This document shows, piece by piece, positions 1 through 12,509 of a stretch of DNA of 64,000 bases. Where the stretch lies: the NCBI RefSeq assembly GCF_036320965.1, contig NC_092235.1:11980239-12044238 (forward strand). The letters are read 5' to 3'. The notes under the pieces were generated by a model. It did not search any database and had not been told where the DNA came from. It saw only the letters and a list, made by a program, of their open reading frames with translations. This DNA is from Panulirus ornatus. Lineage: Eukaryota > Arthropoda > Malacostraca > Decapoda > Palinuridae. Within the stretch, counting starts at the first letter, position 1; every line of letters starts with the position of its first letter. The position numbers were made by a program, and so were the translations under genes.

Positions 1-519
1 TCACCACACACATGTTACTTACCACGTTGGTCACCACACACATGTTATTGGCCATGATGGTCACCACACACATGTTACTGACCACGATGGTTACCACACA
101 CATGTTTCTGGCCACGATGGTGACCACACTCATATTACTGGCCATTTTGGTCAACACACACATGTTACTTGCCAGGATGGTCACCACACACGTTACTGCC
201 AACGATGGTCACCACACACATGTTTCTGGCCATGATGGTCACTTCACACTTGTTAGTGACCATGATGTTCATCAAACACATGTTACTGACCACGATGGTC
301 ACCAGACACATGTTATTGACCACGATGGTCACCACACACATGTTATTGCCCCTGGTGGTCACCACACACATGTTACTAGCCACCATGATCACCACACACA
401 TGTTACTAGCCATGATGGTCACCACCCACATGTTACTGACCACGATGGTAACCACACACATTTTACTGGCCACGATGGTCACCACACACATGTTATTGGC
501 TACGATGGTTACCACACAC
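1..519. repeat. Minisatellite C, 30-bp monomer
   Basis: About 17 tandem copies of a 30-bp unit (for example 31-60), built around ACACACATGTTACTG and CCACGATGGTCACC. It enters from the left window edge, so its full length is unknown. The period is a multiple of three and stops are rare, so both strands stay open for well over 100 codons. These low-complexity His/Thr/Val-rich frames are by-products of the repeat, not genes. No transposon parent was recognised. Confidence 0.95.
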
Positions 520-665
520 TGGCCACGATAGTCACCACACACTGGCCATGATGGTCACCACACACTGACCATGATGGTCACCACACACTGACCCCGATGA
601 TCAACACACACTGACCACGATGATCAACACACACTGACCACGATGGTCACCACACACTGGCCATG
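520..665. repeat. 23-bp derivative of minisatellite C
   Basis: The array changes period at about 520. Units become 23 bp (520-542, 543-565, 566-588 and on) because the seven bases ATGTTAC are missing, while the rest of the monomer is kept. About six copies follow before the array ends near 665. Confidence 0.85.
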
Positions 666-791
666 ATGGTCATGTGGTGGCCCATGACATGACGAGGCTA
701 TGTATGACGTACCGTGACGGTGGTACGACTTCAAGTGTAGATGTAGAGGCAACGTACTGGAGTCAATTCTTGTGTTGCTGGTACGATAAGT

Positions 792-945
792 GTTGACCCA
801 ACTTGCACTTTCAACGTTATCTTGGACAACATTATAATGATAATCACTATCATGGATGAAACTAACAAAAACAAAGCTGGAAATTACTGACCCTTGATGA
901 ATATGTACAAGCTTGTGTATTGTGAGATGTAAACAATAGGAAAAA
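792..945 (+). pseudogene. piggyBac-type transposase, N-terminal fragment
   Basis: Conceptual translation gives DPTCTFNVILDNII, then DETNKNKAGNY, and after a frameshift PLTLDEYVQAC. This matches the usual start of the piggyBac transposase domain, where a helix with a conserved T-N pair is followed by W-x-P-L-T-x-D-E. Stops and at least one frameshift break it. It runs straight into minisatellite A, and the next recognisable transposase codons come after that array. The family assignment rests on pattern recognition and on collinearity with the clearer pieces at 3514-3591 and 48731-49560. The 126 bases before it (666-791) show nothing I can name. Confidence 0.55.
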
Positions 946-3494
946 TCAAGTGTTGAGTCTGTGTTACATGTTGTATAACCAAGAGCAAGTGTTGAGTCTG
1001 TGTTTCATGTTGTATAACCAAGATCAAGTGTTGAGACTGTGTTTCATGTTGTATAACCAAGATCAAGTGTTGAGTCTGTGTTTCATGTTGTATAACCAAG
1101 ATCAAGTGTTGAGACTGTGCTACATGTTGTATAACCAAGATCAAGTGTTGAGTCTGTGTTACATGTTGTTTAACCAAGATCAAGTGTTGAGTCTGTGTTT
1201 CATGTTGTATAACCAAGATCAAGTGTTGAAACTGTGTTTCATGTTGTATAACCAAGATCAAGTGTTGAGTCTGTGTTACATGTTGCATAACCAAAATCAA
1301 GTGTTGAGTCTGTGTTACATGTTGTTTAACCAAGATCAAGTGTTGAGTCTGTGTTTCATGTTGTATAACCAAGATCAAGTGCTGAGTCTGTGTTTCATGT
1401 TGTATAACCAAGATCAAGTGTTGAGTCTGTGTTACATGTTGCATAACCAAAATCAAGTGTTGAGTCTCTGTTACATGTTGCATAACCAAGATCAAGTGTT
1501 GAGTCTCTGTTACATGTTGCATAACCAAGATCAAGTGTTGAGTCTGTGTTTCATGTTGTATAACCAAGATCAAGTGTTGAGTCTGTTACATGTTGTATAA
1601 CCAAGATCAAGTGTTGAGTCTGTGTTTCATGTTGTATAACCAAGATCAAGTGTTGAGTCTGTGTTACATGTTGTATAACCAAGATCAAGTGTTGAGTCTG
1701 TGTTACATGTTGCATAACCAAGATCAAGTGTTGAGTCTGTGTTTCATGTTGTATAACCAAGATCAAGTGTTGAGTCTGTTACATGTTGTATAACCAAGAT
1801 CAAGTGTTGAGTCTGTGTTACATGTTGTATAACCAAGATCAAGTGTTGAGTCTGTTACATGTTGCATAACCAAGATCAAGTGCTGAGTCTGTGTTTCATG
1901 CTGTATAACCAAGATCAAGTGTTGAGTCTGTGTTACATGTTGTATAACCAAGATCAAGTGTTGAGTCTGTGTTACATGTTGCATAACCAAGATCAAGTGT
2001 TGAGTCTGTGTTTCATGTTGTATAACCAAGATCAAGTGTTGAGTCTGTTACATGTTGTATAACCAAGATCAAGTGTTGAGTCTGTGTTACATGTTGCATA
2101 ACCAAGATCAAGTGTTGAGTCTGTTACATGTTGTATAACCAAGATCAAGTGTTGAGTCTGTGTTACATGTTGTATAACCAAGATCAAGTGTTGAGTCTGT
2201 GTTACATGTTGCATGACCAAAATCAAGTGTTGAGTCTGTGTTACATGTTGTATAACCAAGATCAAGTGTTGAGTCTGTGTTTCATGTTGTATAACCAAGA
2301 TCAAGTGCTGAGTCTGTGTTTCATGTTGTATAACCAAGATCAAGTGTTGAGTCTGTGTTACATGTTGTATAACCAAAATCAAGTGTTGAGTCTCTGTTAC
2401 ATGTTGTATAACCAAGATCAAGTGTTGAGTCTGTGTTACATGTTGCATAACCAAGATCAAGTGTTGAGTCTGTGTTTCATGTTGCATAACCAAGATCAAG
2501 TGTTGAGTCTGTTACATGTAGTATAACCAAGATCAAGTGTTGAGTCTGTGTTTCATGTTGTATAACCAAGATCAAGTGTTGAGTCTGTGTTTCATGTTGT
2601 ATAACCAAGATCAAGTGTTGAGACTGTGTTTCATGTTGTATAACCAAGATCAAGTGTTGAGTCTGTTACATGTTGTATAACCAAGATCAAGTGTTGAGTC
2701 TGTGTTACATGTTGTATAACCAAGATCAAGTGTTGAGTCTGTGTTTCATGTTGTATAACCAAGATCAAATGTTGAGACTGTGTTTCATGTATAACCAAGA
2801 TCAAGTGTCGAGTCTGTGTTACATGTTGCATAACCAAGATCAAGTGTTGAGTCTGTGTTTCATGTTGTATAACCAAGATCAAGTGTTGAGTCTGTGTTAC
2901 ATGTTGTATAACCAAGATCAAGTGTTGAGTCTGTGTTACATGTTGTATAACCAAGATCAAGTGTTGAGTCTGTGTTACATGTTGTATAACCAAGATCAAG
3001 TGTTGAGTCTGTGTTACATGTTGCATAACCAAGATCAAGTGTTGAGTCTGTTACATGTTGTATAACCAAGATCAAGTGTTGAGTCTGTGTTACATGTTGT
3101 ATAACCAAGATCAAGTGTTGAGTCTGTGTTACATGTTGTATAACCAAGATCAAGTGTTGAGTCTGTTACATGTTGTATAACCAAGATCAAGTGTTGAGTC
3201 TGTGTTACATGTTGTATAACCAAGATCAAGTGTTGAGTCTGTGTTACATGTTGTATAACCAAGATCAAGTGTTGAGTCTGTGTTACATGTTGTATAACCA
3301 AAATCAAGTGTTGAGTCTGTGTTACATGCTGTATAACCAAGATCAAGTGTTGAGTCTGTGTTACATGTTGTATAACCAAGATCAAGTGTTGAGTCTGTGT
3401 TACATGTTGTATAACCAAGATCAAGTGTTGAGTCTGTGTTACATGTTGTATAACCAAGATCAAGTGTTGAGTCTGTGTTACATGTTGTATAACC
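946..3494. repeat. Minisatellite A, 39-bp monomer
   Basis: About 65 tandem copies of a 39-bp unit (for example 1055-1093) built around AACCAAGATCAAGTGTTGAG and TCTGTGTTACATGTTG. Scattered 37-bp variants lack GT in TCTGTGTTAC. Common substitutions are TTACATG/TTTCATG and GTATAAC/GCATAAC. On the + strand the unit reads NQDQVLSLCYMLY. Position between two piggyBac transposase fragments, and likeness to the family's NRF...LHF.D segment, suggest it grew from that gene, less surely than for array B. Frames open on both strands are repeat artefacts. Confidence 0.95.
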
Positions 3495-3513
3495 ATGCTA
3501 CATGACACTGTGT

Positions 3514-3591
3514 AGTGATAAACTGACAGCTGTTCACTTACTGTTAGATGAAGTTGTAGAACATTATTAACCATACGAGCCGCATAGAGTG
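3514..3591 (+). pseudogene. piggyBac-type transposase, middle fragment
   Basis: The frame starting at 3514 reads S then DKLTAVHLLLDEVVEHY, a stop, then PYE. piggyBac transposases carry a D-K-L-x-x-x-R-x-L-x-D segment just before the TIDE motif that holds the first catalytic Asp. Here the segment stops at a gypsy LTR (3592). The following TIDE codons appear about 25 kb away, at the start of array B. It is short, but its order and orientation agree with the other two pieces. Confidence 0.65.
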
Positions 3592-3770
3592 TGTGACAAG
3601 TGCCAGGTCAAGGTGGCAGAGGGAGGGAGAGAAACAGCGTCTCCATAAGTGGTAAAATGACAAGTCCTTGTAAGATAGATATGTTATAACTGTGTGCAAC
3701 AACAGCAAATAATACAATGCCATGTAATAATGAAAATATTTCCATATAAACTAAAATAGTTATCATTATA
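3592..3770 (-). repeat. Ty3/gypsy 3' LTR
   Basis: About 179 bp, collinear with 28265-28511. Shared blocks include GAAACAGCGTCTCCATAA, ATGACAAGTCCTT and AATGATACAATG-like text. It lacks about 60 bp present in the other LTR between GTCTCCATAA and ATGACAAG. On the - strand it begins TATAATGATAAC (the partner begins TGTAATGATAAT) and ends GTCACA, so its first dinucleotide has decayed from TG to TA. A purine-rich tract directly precedes it on the - strand. Confidence 0.8.
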
Positions 3771-3772
3771 TA

Positions 3773-3804
3773 TCCCCCCAACCCCCCCACCCCCCACCCA
3801 ACCT
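3773..3804 (-). other. Polypurine tract of the gypsy element
   Basis: The - strand reads as runs of G broken by T and A, ending two or three bases before the 3' LTR. That is the expected place and composition of the plus-strand primer of an LTR retrotransposon. Confidence 0.65.
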
Positions 3805-4638
3805 TTAAAATAATAACACCAAATAAACTACACAACATTACCGGTACATATACAAGCTTATCATTACAATATATATTTATAGATCTAACATCTCAGGTGG
3901 TTGTAGTAGCCTACCTGTAGATGTTGTAACCTCACTGGATCATGTTGACTCCTCTCTGGTTGTGTCCACTATACTGATCTCTGTTTTATTGTTGGCTGCT
4001 GCTCGTGCCACACAACCTCCTCCGTCATAACATACATCAGTTAGTTGGTCATCACAACTACTGCAATGTTTTAGACAACTTGGGTTTTGTGTTGCATTCT
4101 GCAGTTGTTGCTTATTTCTCCAGCAAATCTGACCATCACTATTCTTGACCAAATATGATCTAGGAATAACCAACCACTACACCCTTGTTTAAGTCTTTAC
4201 TTGTTCAAGCAGTAACTTAGAACTTCTATCATGATAAAGTTTCTGTCAGTCTTGTGCGTCTTGAAGTAGGTATATGGGAATCCGTGGGTCGTGTGTGTCT
4301 GGTCATAACAAGGCTTCACTAGTCGTGTTCACCTTCCAACAGGAACTGACTGGGGCTTGGCTGTCCCCACAACAGGAGTATATCTAATGATACAACACAC
4401 ATAGATAAGGATCCTCGCCCTCTTTGTATTCCTTCTTCATCATCTGTACTGTTTGTACAACTTCTTCTGCCAAGTCATCACTTACTTTGTGGATAACAGG
4501 AGGATGCGTGGTCTGTTGCATATGACTTACACAAGTCTTTAAATTCTACAGTTGTGAATTGTGGGCCATTGTCACTGAGGTATTCCATTCTAGCAAAATG
4601 ATACAGTATTTCACAATAATACTGGAATGAGCATTTTC
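3805..4638 (-). pseudogene. Ty3/gypsy integrase, C-terminal half (decayed)
   Basis: Reading from 4638 downward on the - strand, the second catalytic-Asp motif of a retroviral-type integrase is visible as YLSDNGPQFT followed by VEFKDLCKSYAT near 4590-4530. A YPQSK remnant of the Glu-motif neighbourhood and EGEDPYLCVL follow. Around 4173-4080 the C-terminal PRSYLVKNSDGQICWRNKQQ matches the SYxVxxxDGxxxRRNRxxL segment of K02A2.6-like gypsy elements. Stops and frameshifts are frequent. The integrase N-terminal half lies beyond the LINE inserted at 4658-7396. From 3940 to the polypurine tract only stop-rich 3' sequence is seen. Confidence 0.75.
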
Positions 4639-4657
4639 TAACAAGCCAAACTTAAAT
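4639..4657. repeat. Target-site duplication, copy 1 (TAACAAGCCAAACTTAAAT)
   Basis: This 19-bp word recurs at 7394-7412 with one mismatch (C to T). The two copies bracket the minus-strand RTE-like LINE. Removing the LINE and one copy rejoins the gypsy integrase reading. Confidence 0.85.
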
Positions 4658-7396
4658 TATTTTTCTTTCTATTATCTTTGTCGCTGTCTCCCGCGTTAGC
4701 GAGGTAGCGCAAGGAAACAGACGAAAGAATGGCCCAACCCATCCACATACCCATGTATATACATACACGTCCACACACACACATATACATACCTATACAT
4801 TTCAACGTATACATATATATACATACACAGACATATACATATATACACATGTACATAATTCATACTGTCTACCCTTATTCATTCCCGTCGCCACCCCGCC
4901 ACACATGAAATGACAACCCCCTCCCTCCGCATGCGCGCGAAGCAGTGCTAGGAAAAGACAACAAAGGCCACATTCGTTCACACTCAGTCTCTAGCTGTTA
5001 TGTATAATGCACCGAAACCACAGCTCCCTTTCCACATCCAGGCCCCACAAAACTTTCCATGGTTCACCCCAGACGCTTCATACACCCTGGTTCAATCCAT
5101 TGACAGCACGTCGACCCCGGTATACCACTTCGTTCCAATTCACTCTATTCCTTGCACGCATTTCACCCCCCCCCCCCCCCCCTGCATGTTTAGGCCCCGA
5201 TCGCTCTAAATCTTTTTCACTTTATCTTTCCACCTCCAATTTGGTCTCCCATTTGTCGTTCCCTCCACCTCTGACACATATATCCTCTTTGTCAATCTTT
5301 CTTCCTTCATCCTCTCCATGTGACCAAGCCATTTCAAAACACCCTTTTCTGCTCTCTCAACCACACTCATTTTATTACCACAAATCTTTGTTACCCTTTC
5401 ATTACTTACCCGATCAAACCACCTCACACCACATATTGTCCTCAAAATCTCATTTCCAACACGTCCACCCTCCTCCGCACAGCTCTATAGCCCACGCCTT
5501 TCAACCATATAACATTGTTGGCACCACCATTCCTTCAAACATACCCATCTTTGCTTTCCGAGATAATGTTCTCGACTTCCACACATTCTTCAAGGCTCCA
5601 AGAACTTTCGGCCCCTCCCCCACCCTGTGACTCACTCCCACTTCCATGGTTCCATCCGCTGCCAGATCCACTCCCAGATATCTAAAACACTTCACTTCCT
5701 CCAGTTTTTCTCCGTTCAAACTTACCTCCCAATTTACTTATCCCTCAACCCTACAGTGCCTAATAACCTTGCTCTTATTCACATTTACTCTCAGCTTTCT
5801 TCTTTCACACACTACCAAACTCAGTCACCAGCTTCTACAGTTTTTCACCCGAATCAGCAACCACTGTATCATCAGCGAACAACAACTGACTCACTTCCCA
5901 AGCTCTCTCATCCACAACAGACTGCATACTTGCCCCTCTTTCCAAAACTCTTGCATTCACCTCCCTAACAACCCCATCCATAAATTAATTAAACAACCAT
6001 GGAGACATCACACACCCCTGCCGCAAACCTACATTCATTGGGAACCAATCACTTTCCTCTCTTCCTACGCGTACACATGCCTTACATCCTCGATAAAAAC
6101 TTTTCACTGCTTCTAGCAACTTACCTCCCACACCATATATTCTTAATACCTTCCACAGACCTCTATCAACTTTACCATATGCCTTCTCCAGATCCATAGA
6201 TGCTACATACAAATCCATTTGCTTTTCTAAGTATTTCTCACATACATTCCTCAAAGCAAACACCTGATCCACACATCCTCTACCACTTCTGAAACCACAC
6301 TGCTCTTCCCCAATCTGATGTTTTGTACATGCCTTCACCCTCTCAATCAATACCCTCCCATATAACTTCCCAGGAATACTCAACAAACTTATACCTCTGA
6401 AATTTGAGCACTCACCTTTATCCCCTCTGCCTTTGTATAATGGCACTATGCAAGCATTTCGCCAATCCTCAGGCACCTCGCCATGAGTCATACATACATT
6501 AAATATCCTTACCAACCAGTCAACAACACAGTAACCCCCTTTCTAAATAAATTCCACTGCAATGCCATCGAAACCCGCTGCCTTTTACTACCTCTTCTCT
6601 GTTTACCAAATCATTCTCCCTAACCTCCTCACTTCGCACACCGCCTCGACCAAAACACCCTATATCTGCCACTCTATCATCTAACACATTCAACAAACCT
6701 CCAAAATACTCACTCCATCTCCTCACATCACCACTACTTGTTAATACCTCCCCTGAGCCCCTTTCACCGATGTTCCCATTTGTTCTCTTGTCTTACGTAC
6801 TTTATTTACCTCCTTCCAAAACATCTTTGTTCGTTCTCCCTAAAATTTAATGATACTCTCTCACCCCAACTCTCATTCGCCCTCTTTTTCATCTCTTCCA
6901 CCTTTCTCTTGACCTCCTGCCTTTTTCTTTTATACGTCTTCCAGTCATTTGCACTATTTCCCTGCAAAAATCGTCCAATTGCCTCTCTCTTCTCTTTCAC
7001 TAATAATCTTACTTCTTCATCCCACCACACACTACCCTTTCTAATCTGCCCACCTCCCACGCTTCTCATGCCACAAGCATCTTTTGCGCAAGCCATCACT
7101 GCTTCCCTAAATGCATCTCATTCCTCCCCCCCTCCCCTTACGTCCTTTGTTCTCATCTTTTTCCATTCTGTATTCAGTCCCTCCTGGTACTTCCTCACAC
7201 AAGTCTCCTTCCCAAGCTCACTTACTCTCACCACTCTCTTCACCCCAACATTCTCTCTTCTTTTCTGAAAACCTTTACAAATCTTCACCTTCGCCTCCAC
7301 AAGATAATGAGACATCCCTCCAGTTGAACCTCTCAGCACATTAACATCCAAAAGTCTCTCTTTCGCGCGCCTATCAATTAACACGTAATCCAATAA
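4658..7396 (-). mobile_element. 5'-truncated RTE-like LINE inside the gypsy integrase
   Basis: A minus-strand LINE copy. From its 5' side (high coordinates) it starts in the endonuclease domain at LLDYVLIDRR (about codon 229 of the full element). It continues through the reverse transcriptase (QCGFRSGRGCVDQVF, DLYVASMDLEKAYGKVDR, GLRQGCVMSPWLF) and the C-terminal domain (GVRWFDRVSNERV). The tail is of the long 3' UTR type and ends in the CTACCTCGC-type hairpin plus an A-rich end near 4660. Frameshifts and stops break it into at least six open pieces (7399-7118, 7099-6806, 6726-6520, 6515-5985, 5719-5501, 5445-5206). A 19-bp target duplication flanks it. Confidence 0.9.
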
Positions 7397-7412
7397 CAAG
7401 TCAAACTTAAAT
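7394..7412. repeat. Target-site duplication, copy 2
   Basis: TAACAAGTCAAACTTAAAT, 18/19 identical to 4639-4657. Its first three bases overlap TTA of the LINE, so the exact edge has a 3-bp microhomology ambiguity. Confidence 0.85.
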
Positions 7413-9194
<1,782 letters not shown>

Positions 9195-9316
9195 TATCCC
9201 TGGGGATAGGGGTGAAAGAATACTTCCCACGTATTCGTCGCGTGTCGTAGAAAGCGACTAGAGGGGACGGGAGCGGGGGGCCAGAAATCCTCCCCTCCTT
9301 GTATTAACTTTCTAAA

Positions 9317-12313
9317 ATGGGAAACAGAAGAAGGAGTCACGCGGGGAGTGATCATCCTCCTCGAAGGCTCAGAGTGGGATGCCTAAATGTGTGTGGATGT
9401 AACCAAGATGTGAAAAAAGGAGAGATAGGTAGTATGTTTGAGGAAAGGAACCTGGATGTTTTGGCTCTGAGTGAAACGAAGCTCAAGGGTAAAGGAGAAG
9501 AGTGGTTTGGGAATGTCTGGGGAGTAAAGTCAGGGGTTAGTGAGAGGACAAGAGCAAGGGAAGGAGTAGCAATACTCCTGAGACAGGAGTTGTGGGAGTA
9601 TGTGATAGAGTGTAAGAAAGTAAATTCTCGATTGATATGGGTAAAACTGAAAGTTGATGGAGAGAGGTGGGTGATTATTGGTGCATATGCATCTGGGCAT
9701 GAGAAGAAAGATCAAGAGAGGCAAGTGTTTTGGGAGCAGCTGAATGAGTGTGTTAGTGGTTTTGATGCACGAGACCGGGTCATAGTGATGGGTGATTTGA
9801 ATGCAAAGGTGAGTAATGTGGCAGTTGAGGGAATAATTGGTATACATGGGGTGTTCAGTGTTGTAAATGGAAATGGTGAAGAGCTTGTAGATTTATGTGC
9901 TGAAAAAGGACTGATGATTGGGAATACCTGGTTTAAAAAGCGAGATATACATAAGTATACTTATGTAAGTAGGAGAGATGGCCAGAGAGCGTTATTGGAT
10001 TACGTGTTAATTGACAGGCGTGCGAAAGAGAGACTTTTGGATGTTAATGTGCTGAGAGGTGCAACTGGAGGGATGTCTGATCATTATCTTGTGGAGGCTA
10101 AGGTGAAGATTTGTATGGGTTTTCAGAAAAGAAGAGTGAATGTTGGGGTGAAGAGGGTGGTGAGAGTAAGTGAGCTTGGGAAGGAGACCTGTGTGAGGAA
10201 GTACCAGGAGAGACTGAGTACAGAATGGAAAAAGGTGAGAACAATGGAAGTAAGGGGAGTGGGGGAGGAATGGAATGTATTTAGGGAATCAGTGATGGAT
10301 TGCGCAAAAGATGCTTGTGGCATGAGAAGAGTGGGAGGTGGGTTGATTAGAAAGGGTAGTGAGTGGTGGGATGAAGAAGTAAGAGTATTAGTGAAAGAGA
10401 AGAGAGAGGCATTTGGACGATTTTTGCAGGGAAAAAATGCAATTGAGTGGGAGATGTATAAAAGAAAGAGACAGGAGGTCAAGAGAAAGGTGCAAGAGGT
10501 GAAAAAAAGGGCAAATGAGAGTTGGGGTGAGAGAGTATCATTAAATTTTAGGGAGAATAAAAAGATGTTCTGGAAGGAGGTAAATAAAGTGCGTAAGACA
10601 AGGGAGCAAATGGGAACTTCAGTGAAGGGCACAAATGGGGAGGTGATAACAAGTAGTGGTGATGTGAGAAGGAGATGGAGTGAGTATTTTGAAGGTTTGT
10701 TGAATGTGTTTGATGATAGAGTGGCAGATATAGGGTGTTTTGGTCGAGGTGGTGTGCAAAGTGAGAGGGTTAGGGAAAATGATTTGGTAAACAGAGAAGA
10801 GGTAGTGAAAGCTTTGCGGAAGATGAAAGCCGGCAAGGCAGCAGGTTTGGATGGTATTGCAGTGGAATCTATTAAAAAAGGGGGTGACTGTATTGTTGAC
10901 TGGTTGGTAAGGTTATTTAATGTATATATGACTCATGGTGAGGTGCCTGAGGATTGGCGGAATGCGTGCATAGTGCCATTGTACAAAGGCAAAGGGGATA
11001 AGAGTGAGTGCTCAAATTACAGAGGTATAAGTCTGTTGAGTATTCCTGGTAAATTATATGGGAGGGTATTGATTGAGAGGGTGAAGGCATGTACAGAGCA
11101 TCAGATTGGGGAAGAGCAGTGTGGTTTCAGAAGTGGTAGAGGATGTGTGGATCAGGTGTTTGCTTTGAAGAATGTATGTGAGAAATACTTAGAAAAGCAA
11201 ATGGATTTGTATGTAGCATTTATGGATCTGGAGAAGGCATATGATAGAGTTGATAGAGATGCTCTGTGGAAGGTATTAAGAATATATGGTGTGGGAGGAA
11301 AGTTGTCAGAAGCAGTGAAAAGTTCTTATCGAGGATGTAAGGCATGTGTACGTGTAGGAAGAGAGGAGAGTGATTGGTTCTCAGTGAATGTAGGTTTGCG
11401 GCAGGGGTGTGTGATGTCTCCATGGTTGTTTAATTTGTTTATGGATGGGGTTGTTAGGGAGGTAAATGCAAGAGTTTTGGAAAGAGGGGCAAGTATGAAG
11501 TCTGTTGGGGATGAGAGAGCTTGGGAAGTGAGTCAGTTGTTGTTCGCTGATGATACAGCGCTGGTGGCTGATTCATGTGAGAAACTGCAGAAGCTGGTGA
11601 CTGAGTCTGGTAAAGTGTGTGGAAGAAGAAAGTTAAGAGTAAATGTGAATAAGAGCAAGGTTATTAGGTACAGTAGGGTTGAGGGTCAAGTCAATTGGGA
11701 GGTGAGTTTGAATGGAGAAAAACTGGAGGAAGTGAAGTGTTTTAGATATCTGGGAGTGGATCTGGCAGCGGATGGAACCATGGAAGCGGAAGTGGATCAT
11801 AGGGTGGGGGAGGGGGCGAAAATTCTGGGGGCCTTGAAGAATGTGTGGAAGTCGAGAACATTATCTCGGAAAGCAAAAATGGGTATGTTTGAAGGAATAG
11901 TGGTTCCAACAATGTTGTATGGTTGCGAGGCGTGGGCTATGGATAGAGCTGTGCGCAGGAGGATGGATGTGCTGGAAATGAGATGTTTGAGGACAATGTG
12001 TGGTGTGAGGTGGTTTGATCGAGTGAGTAACGTAAGGGTAAGAGAGATGTGTGGAAATAAAAAGAGCGTGGTTGAGAGAGCAGAAGAGGGTGTTTTGAAG
12101 TGGTTTGGGCACATGGAGAGGATGAGTGAGGAAAGATTGACCAAGAGGATATATGTGTCGGAGGTGGAGGGAACGAGGAGAAGAGGGAGACCAAATTGGA
12201 GGTGGAAAGATGGAGTGAAAAAGATTTTGTGTGATCGGGGCCTGAACATGCAGGAGGGTGAAAGTAGGGCAAGGAATAGAGTGAATTGGAGCGATGTGGT
12301 ATACCGGGGTTGA
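9317..12313 (+). CDS. LINE ORF: APE endonuclease plus reverse transcriptase (998 aa)
   Basis: Drives target-primed reverse transcription: nick DNA, then copy the element RNA at the nick. Endonuclease (about residues 18-260): RVGCLNVCGCN, LALSETKLKG with the metal-binding Glu, VMGDLNAKVSN, LLDYVLIDRR and GMSDHYLVEAK, the APE/exonuclease III series. Reverse transcriptase (about 490-790): KAAGLDGI; WRNACIVPLYKGKGD; QCGFRSGRGCVDQVF; motif A with catalytic Asp in FMDLEKAYDRVDR (near 634); motif B GLRQGCVMSPWLF; catalytic FADD near 742; then FRYLGVDLAADG. The C-terminal region has RCLRTMCGVRWFDR, WFGHMERM and GRPNWRWKDG, common to RTE-like ORFs. The first ATG after the structured leader was taken as start. 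No broken motif is seen, so the protein may be active. Confidence 0.92.
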   Translation: MGNRRRSHAGSDHPPRRLRVGCLNVCGCNQDVKKGEIGSMFEERNLDVLALSETKLKGKGEEWFGNVWGVKSGVSERTRAREGVAILLRQELWEYVIECKKVNSRLIWVKLKVDGERWVIIGAYASGHEKKDQERQVFWEQLNECVSGFDARDRVIVMGDLNAKVSNVAVEGIIGIHGVFSVVNGNGEELVDLCAEKGLMIGNTWFKKRDIHKYTYVSRRDGQRALLDYVLIDRRAKERLLDVNVLRGATGGMSDHYLVEAKVKICMGFQKRRVNVGVKRVVRVSELGKETCVRKYQERLSTEWKKVRTMEVRGVGEEWNVFRESVMDCAKDACGMRRVGGGLIRKGSEWWDEEVRVLVKEKREAFGRFLQGKNAIEWEMYKRKRQEVKRKVQEVKKRANESWGERVSLNFRENKKMFWKEVNKVRKTREQMGTSVKGTNGEVITSSGDVRRRWSEYFEGLLNVFDDRVADIGCFGRGGVQSERVRENDLVNREEVVKALRKMKAGKAAGLDGIAVESIKKGGDCIVDWLVRLFNVYMTHGEVPEDWRNACIVPLYKGKGDKSECSNYRGISLLSIPGKLYGRVLIERVKACTEHQIGEEQCGFRSGRGCVDQVFALKNVCEKYLEKQMDLYVAFMDLEKAYDRVDRDALWKVLRIYGVGGKLSEAVKSSYRGCKACVRVGREESDWFSVNVGLRQGCVMSPWLFNLFMDGVVREVNARVLERGASMKSVGDERAWEVSQLLFADDTALVADSCEKLQKLVTESGKVCGRRKLRVNVNKSKVIRYSRVEGQVNWEVSLNGEKLEEVKCFRYLGVDLAADGTMEAEVDHRVGEGAKILGALKNVWKSRTLSRKAKMGMFEGIVVPTMLYGCEAWAMDRAVRRRMDVLEMRCLRTMCGVRWFDRVSNVRVREMCGNKKSVVERAEEGVLKWFGHMERMSEERLTKRIYVSEVEGTRRRGRPNWRWKDGVKKILCDRGLNMQEGESRARNRVNWSDVVYRG

Positions 12314-12452
12314 CGTGCTGTCAGTGGATTGAATCAAGGCATGTGAAGCGTCTGGGGTAAACCATGGAAAGCTGTGTAGGTATGTATATTTGCGTGTGTG
12401 GACGTATGTATATACATGTGTATGGGGGGGGTTGGGCCATTTCTTTCGTCTG

Positions 12453-12483
12453 TTTCCTTGCGCTACCTCGCAAACGCGGGAGA
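12453..12483 (+). other. Conserved 3'-terminal hairpin of the LINE RNA
   Basis: TTTCCT-(T)-GCG pairs with CGC-GGGAGA around a CTACCTCGCAAA loop. The same stem-loop recurs at the 3' end of every LINE subtype and short derivative here, with wobble changes that keep pairing. In LINE/SINE pairs of this kind such a stem-loop is the tag bound by the reverse transcriptase. That role is inferred. Confidence 0.6.
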
Positions 12484-12509
12484 CAGCGACAAAGTATAAT
12501 AGAAAAAAA

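Noticed and set aside
884..3574. Open frames over minisatellites A and C as secreted or structural repeat proteins
   Set aside because: Several frames on both strands are open for the same reason, and frame changes at 37-bp units break them. No start context or flanking gene structure was seen.
3605..3900. Small host gene around the 3608-3838 minus frame
   Set aside because: The region is a gypsy LTR and polypurine tract; the frame is chance.
10123..10836. Long antisense frames within LINE copies (Ser/Pro/Leu-rich)
   Set aside because: They recur in every copy opposite the RT ORF and are shadows of its codon composition. The reverse transcriptase frame carries all conserved motifs.
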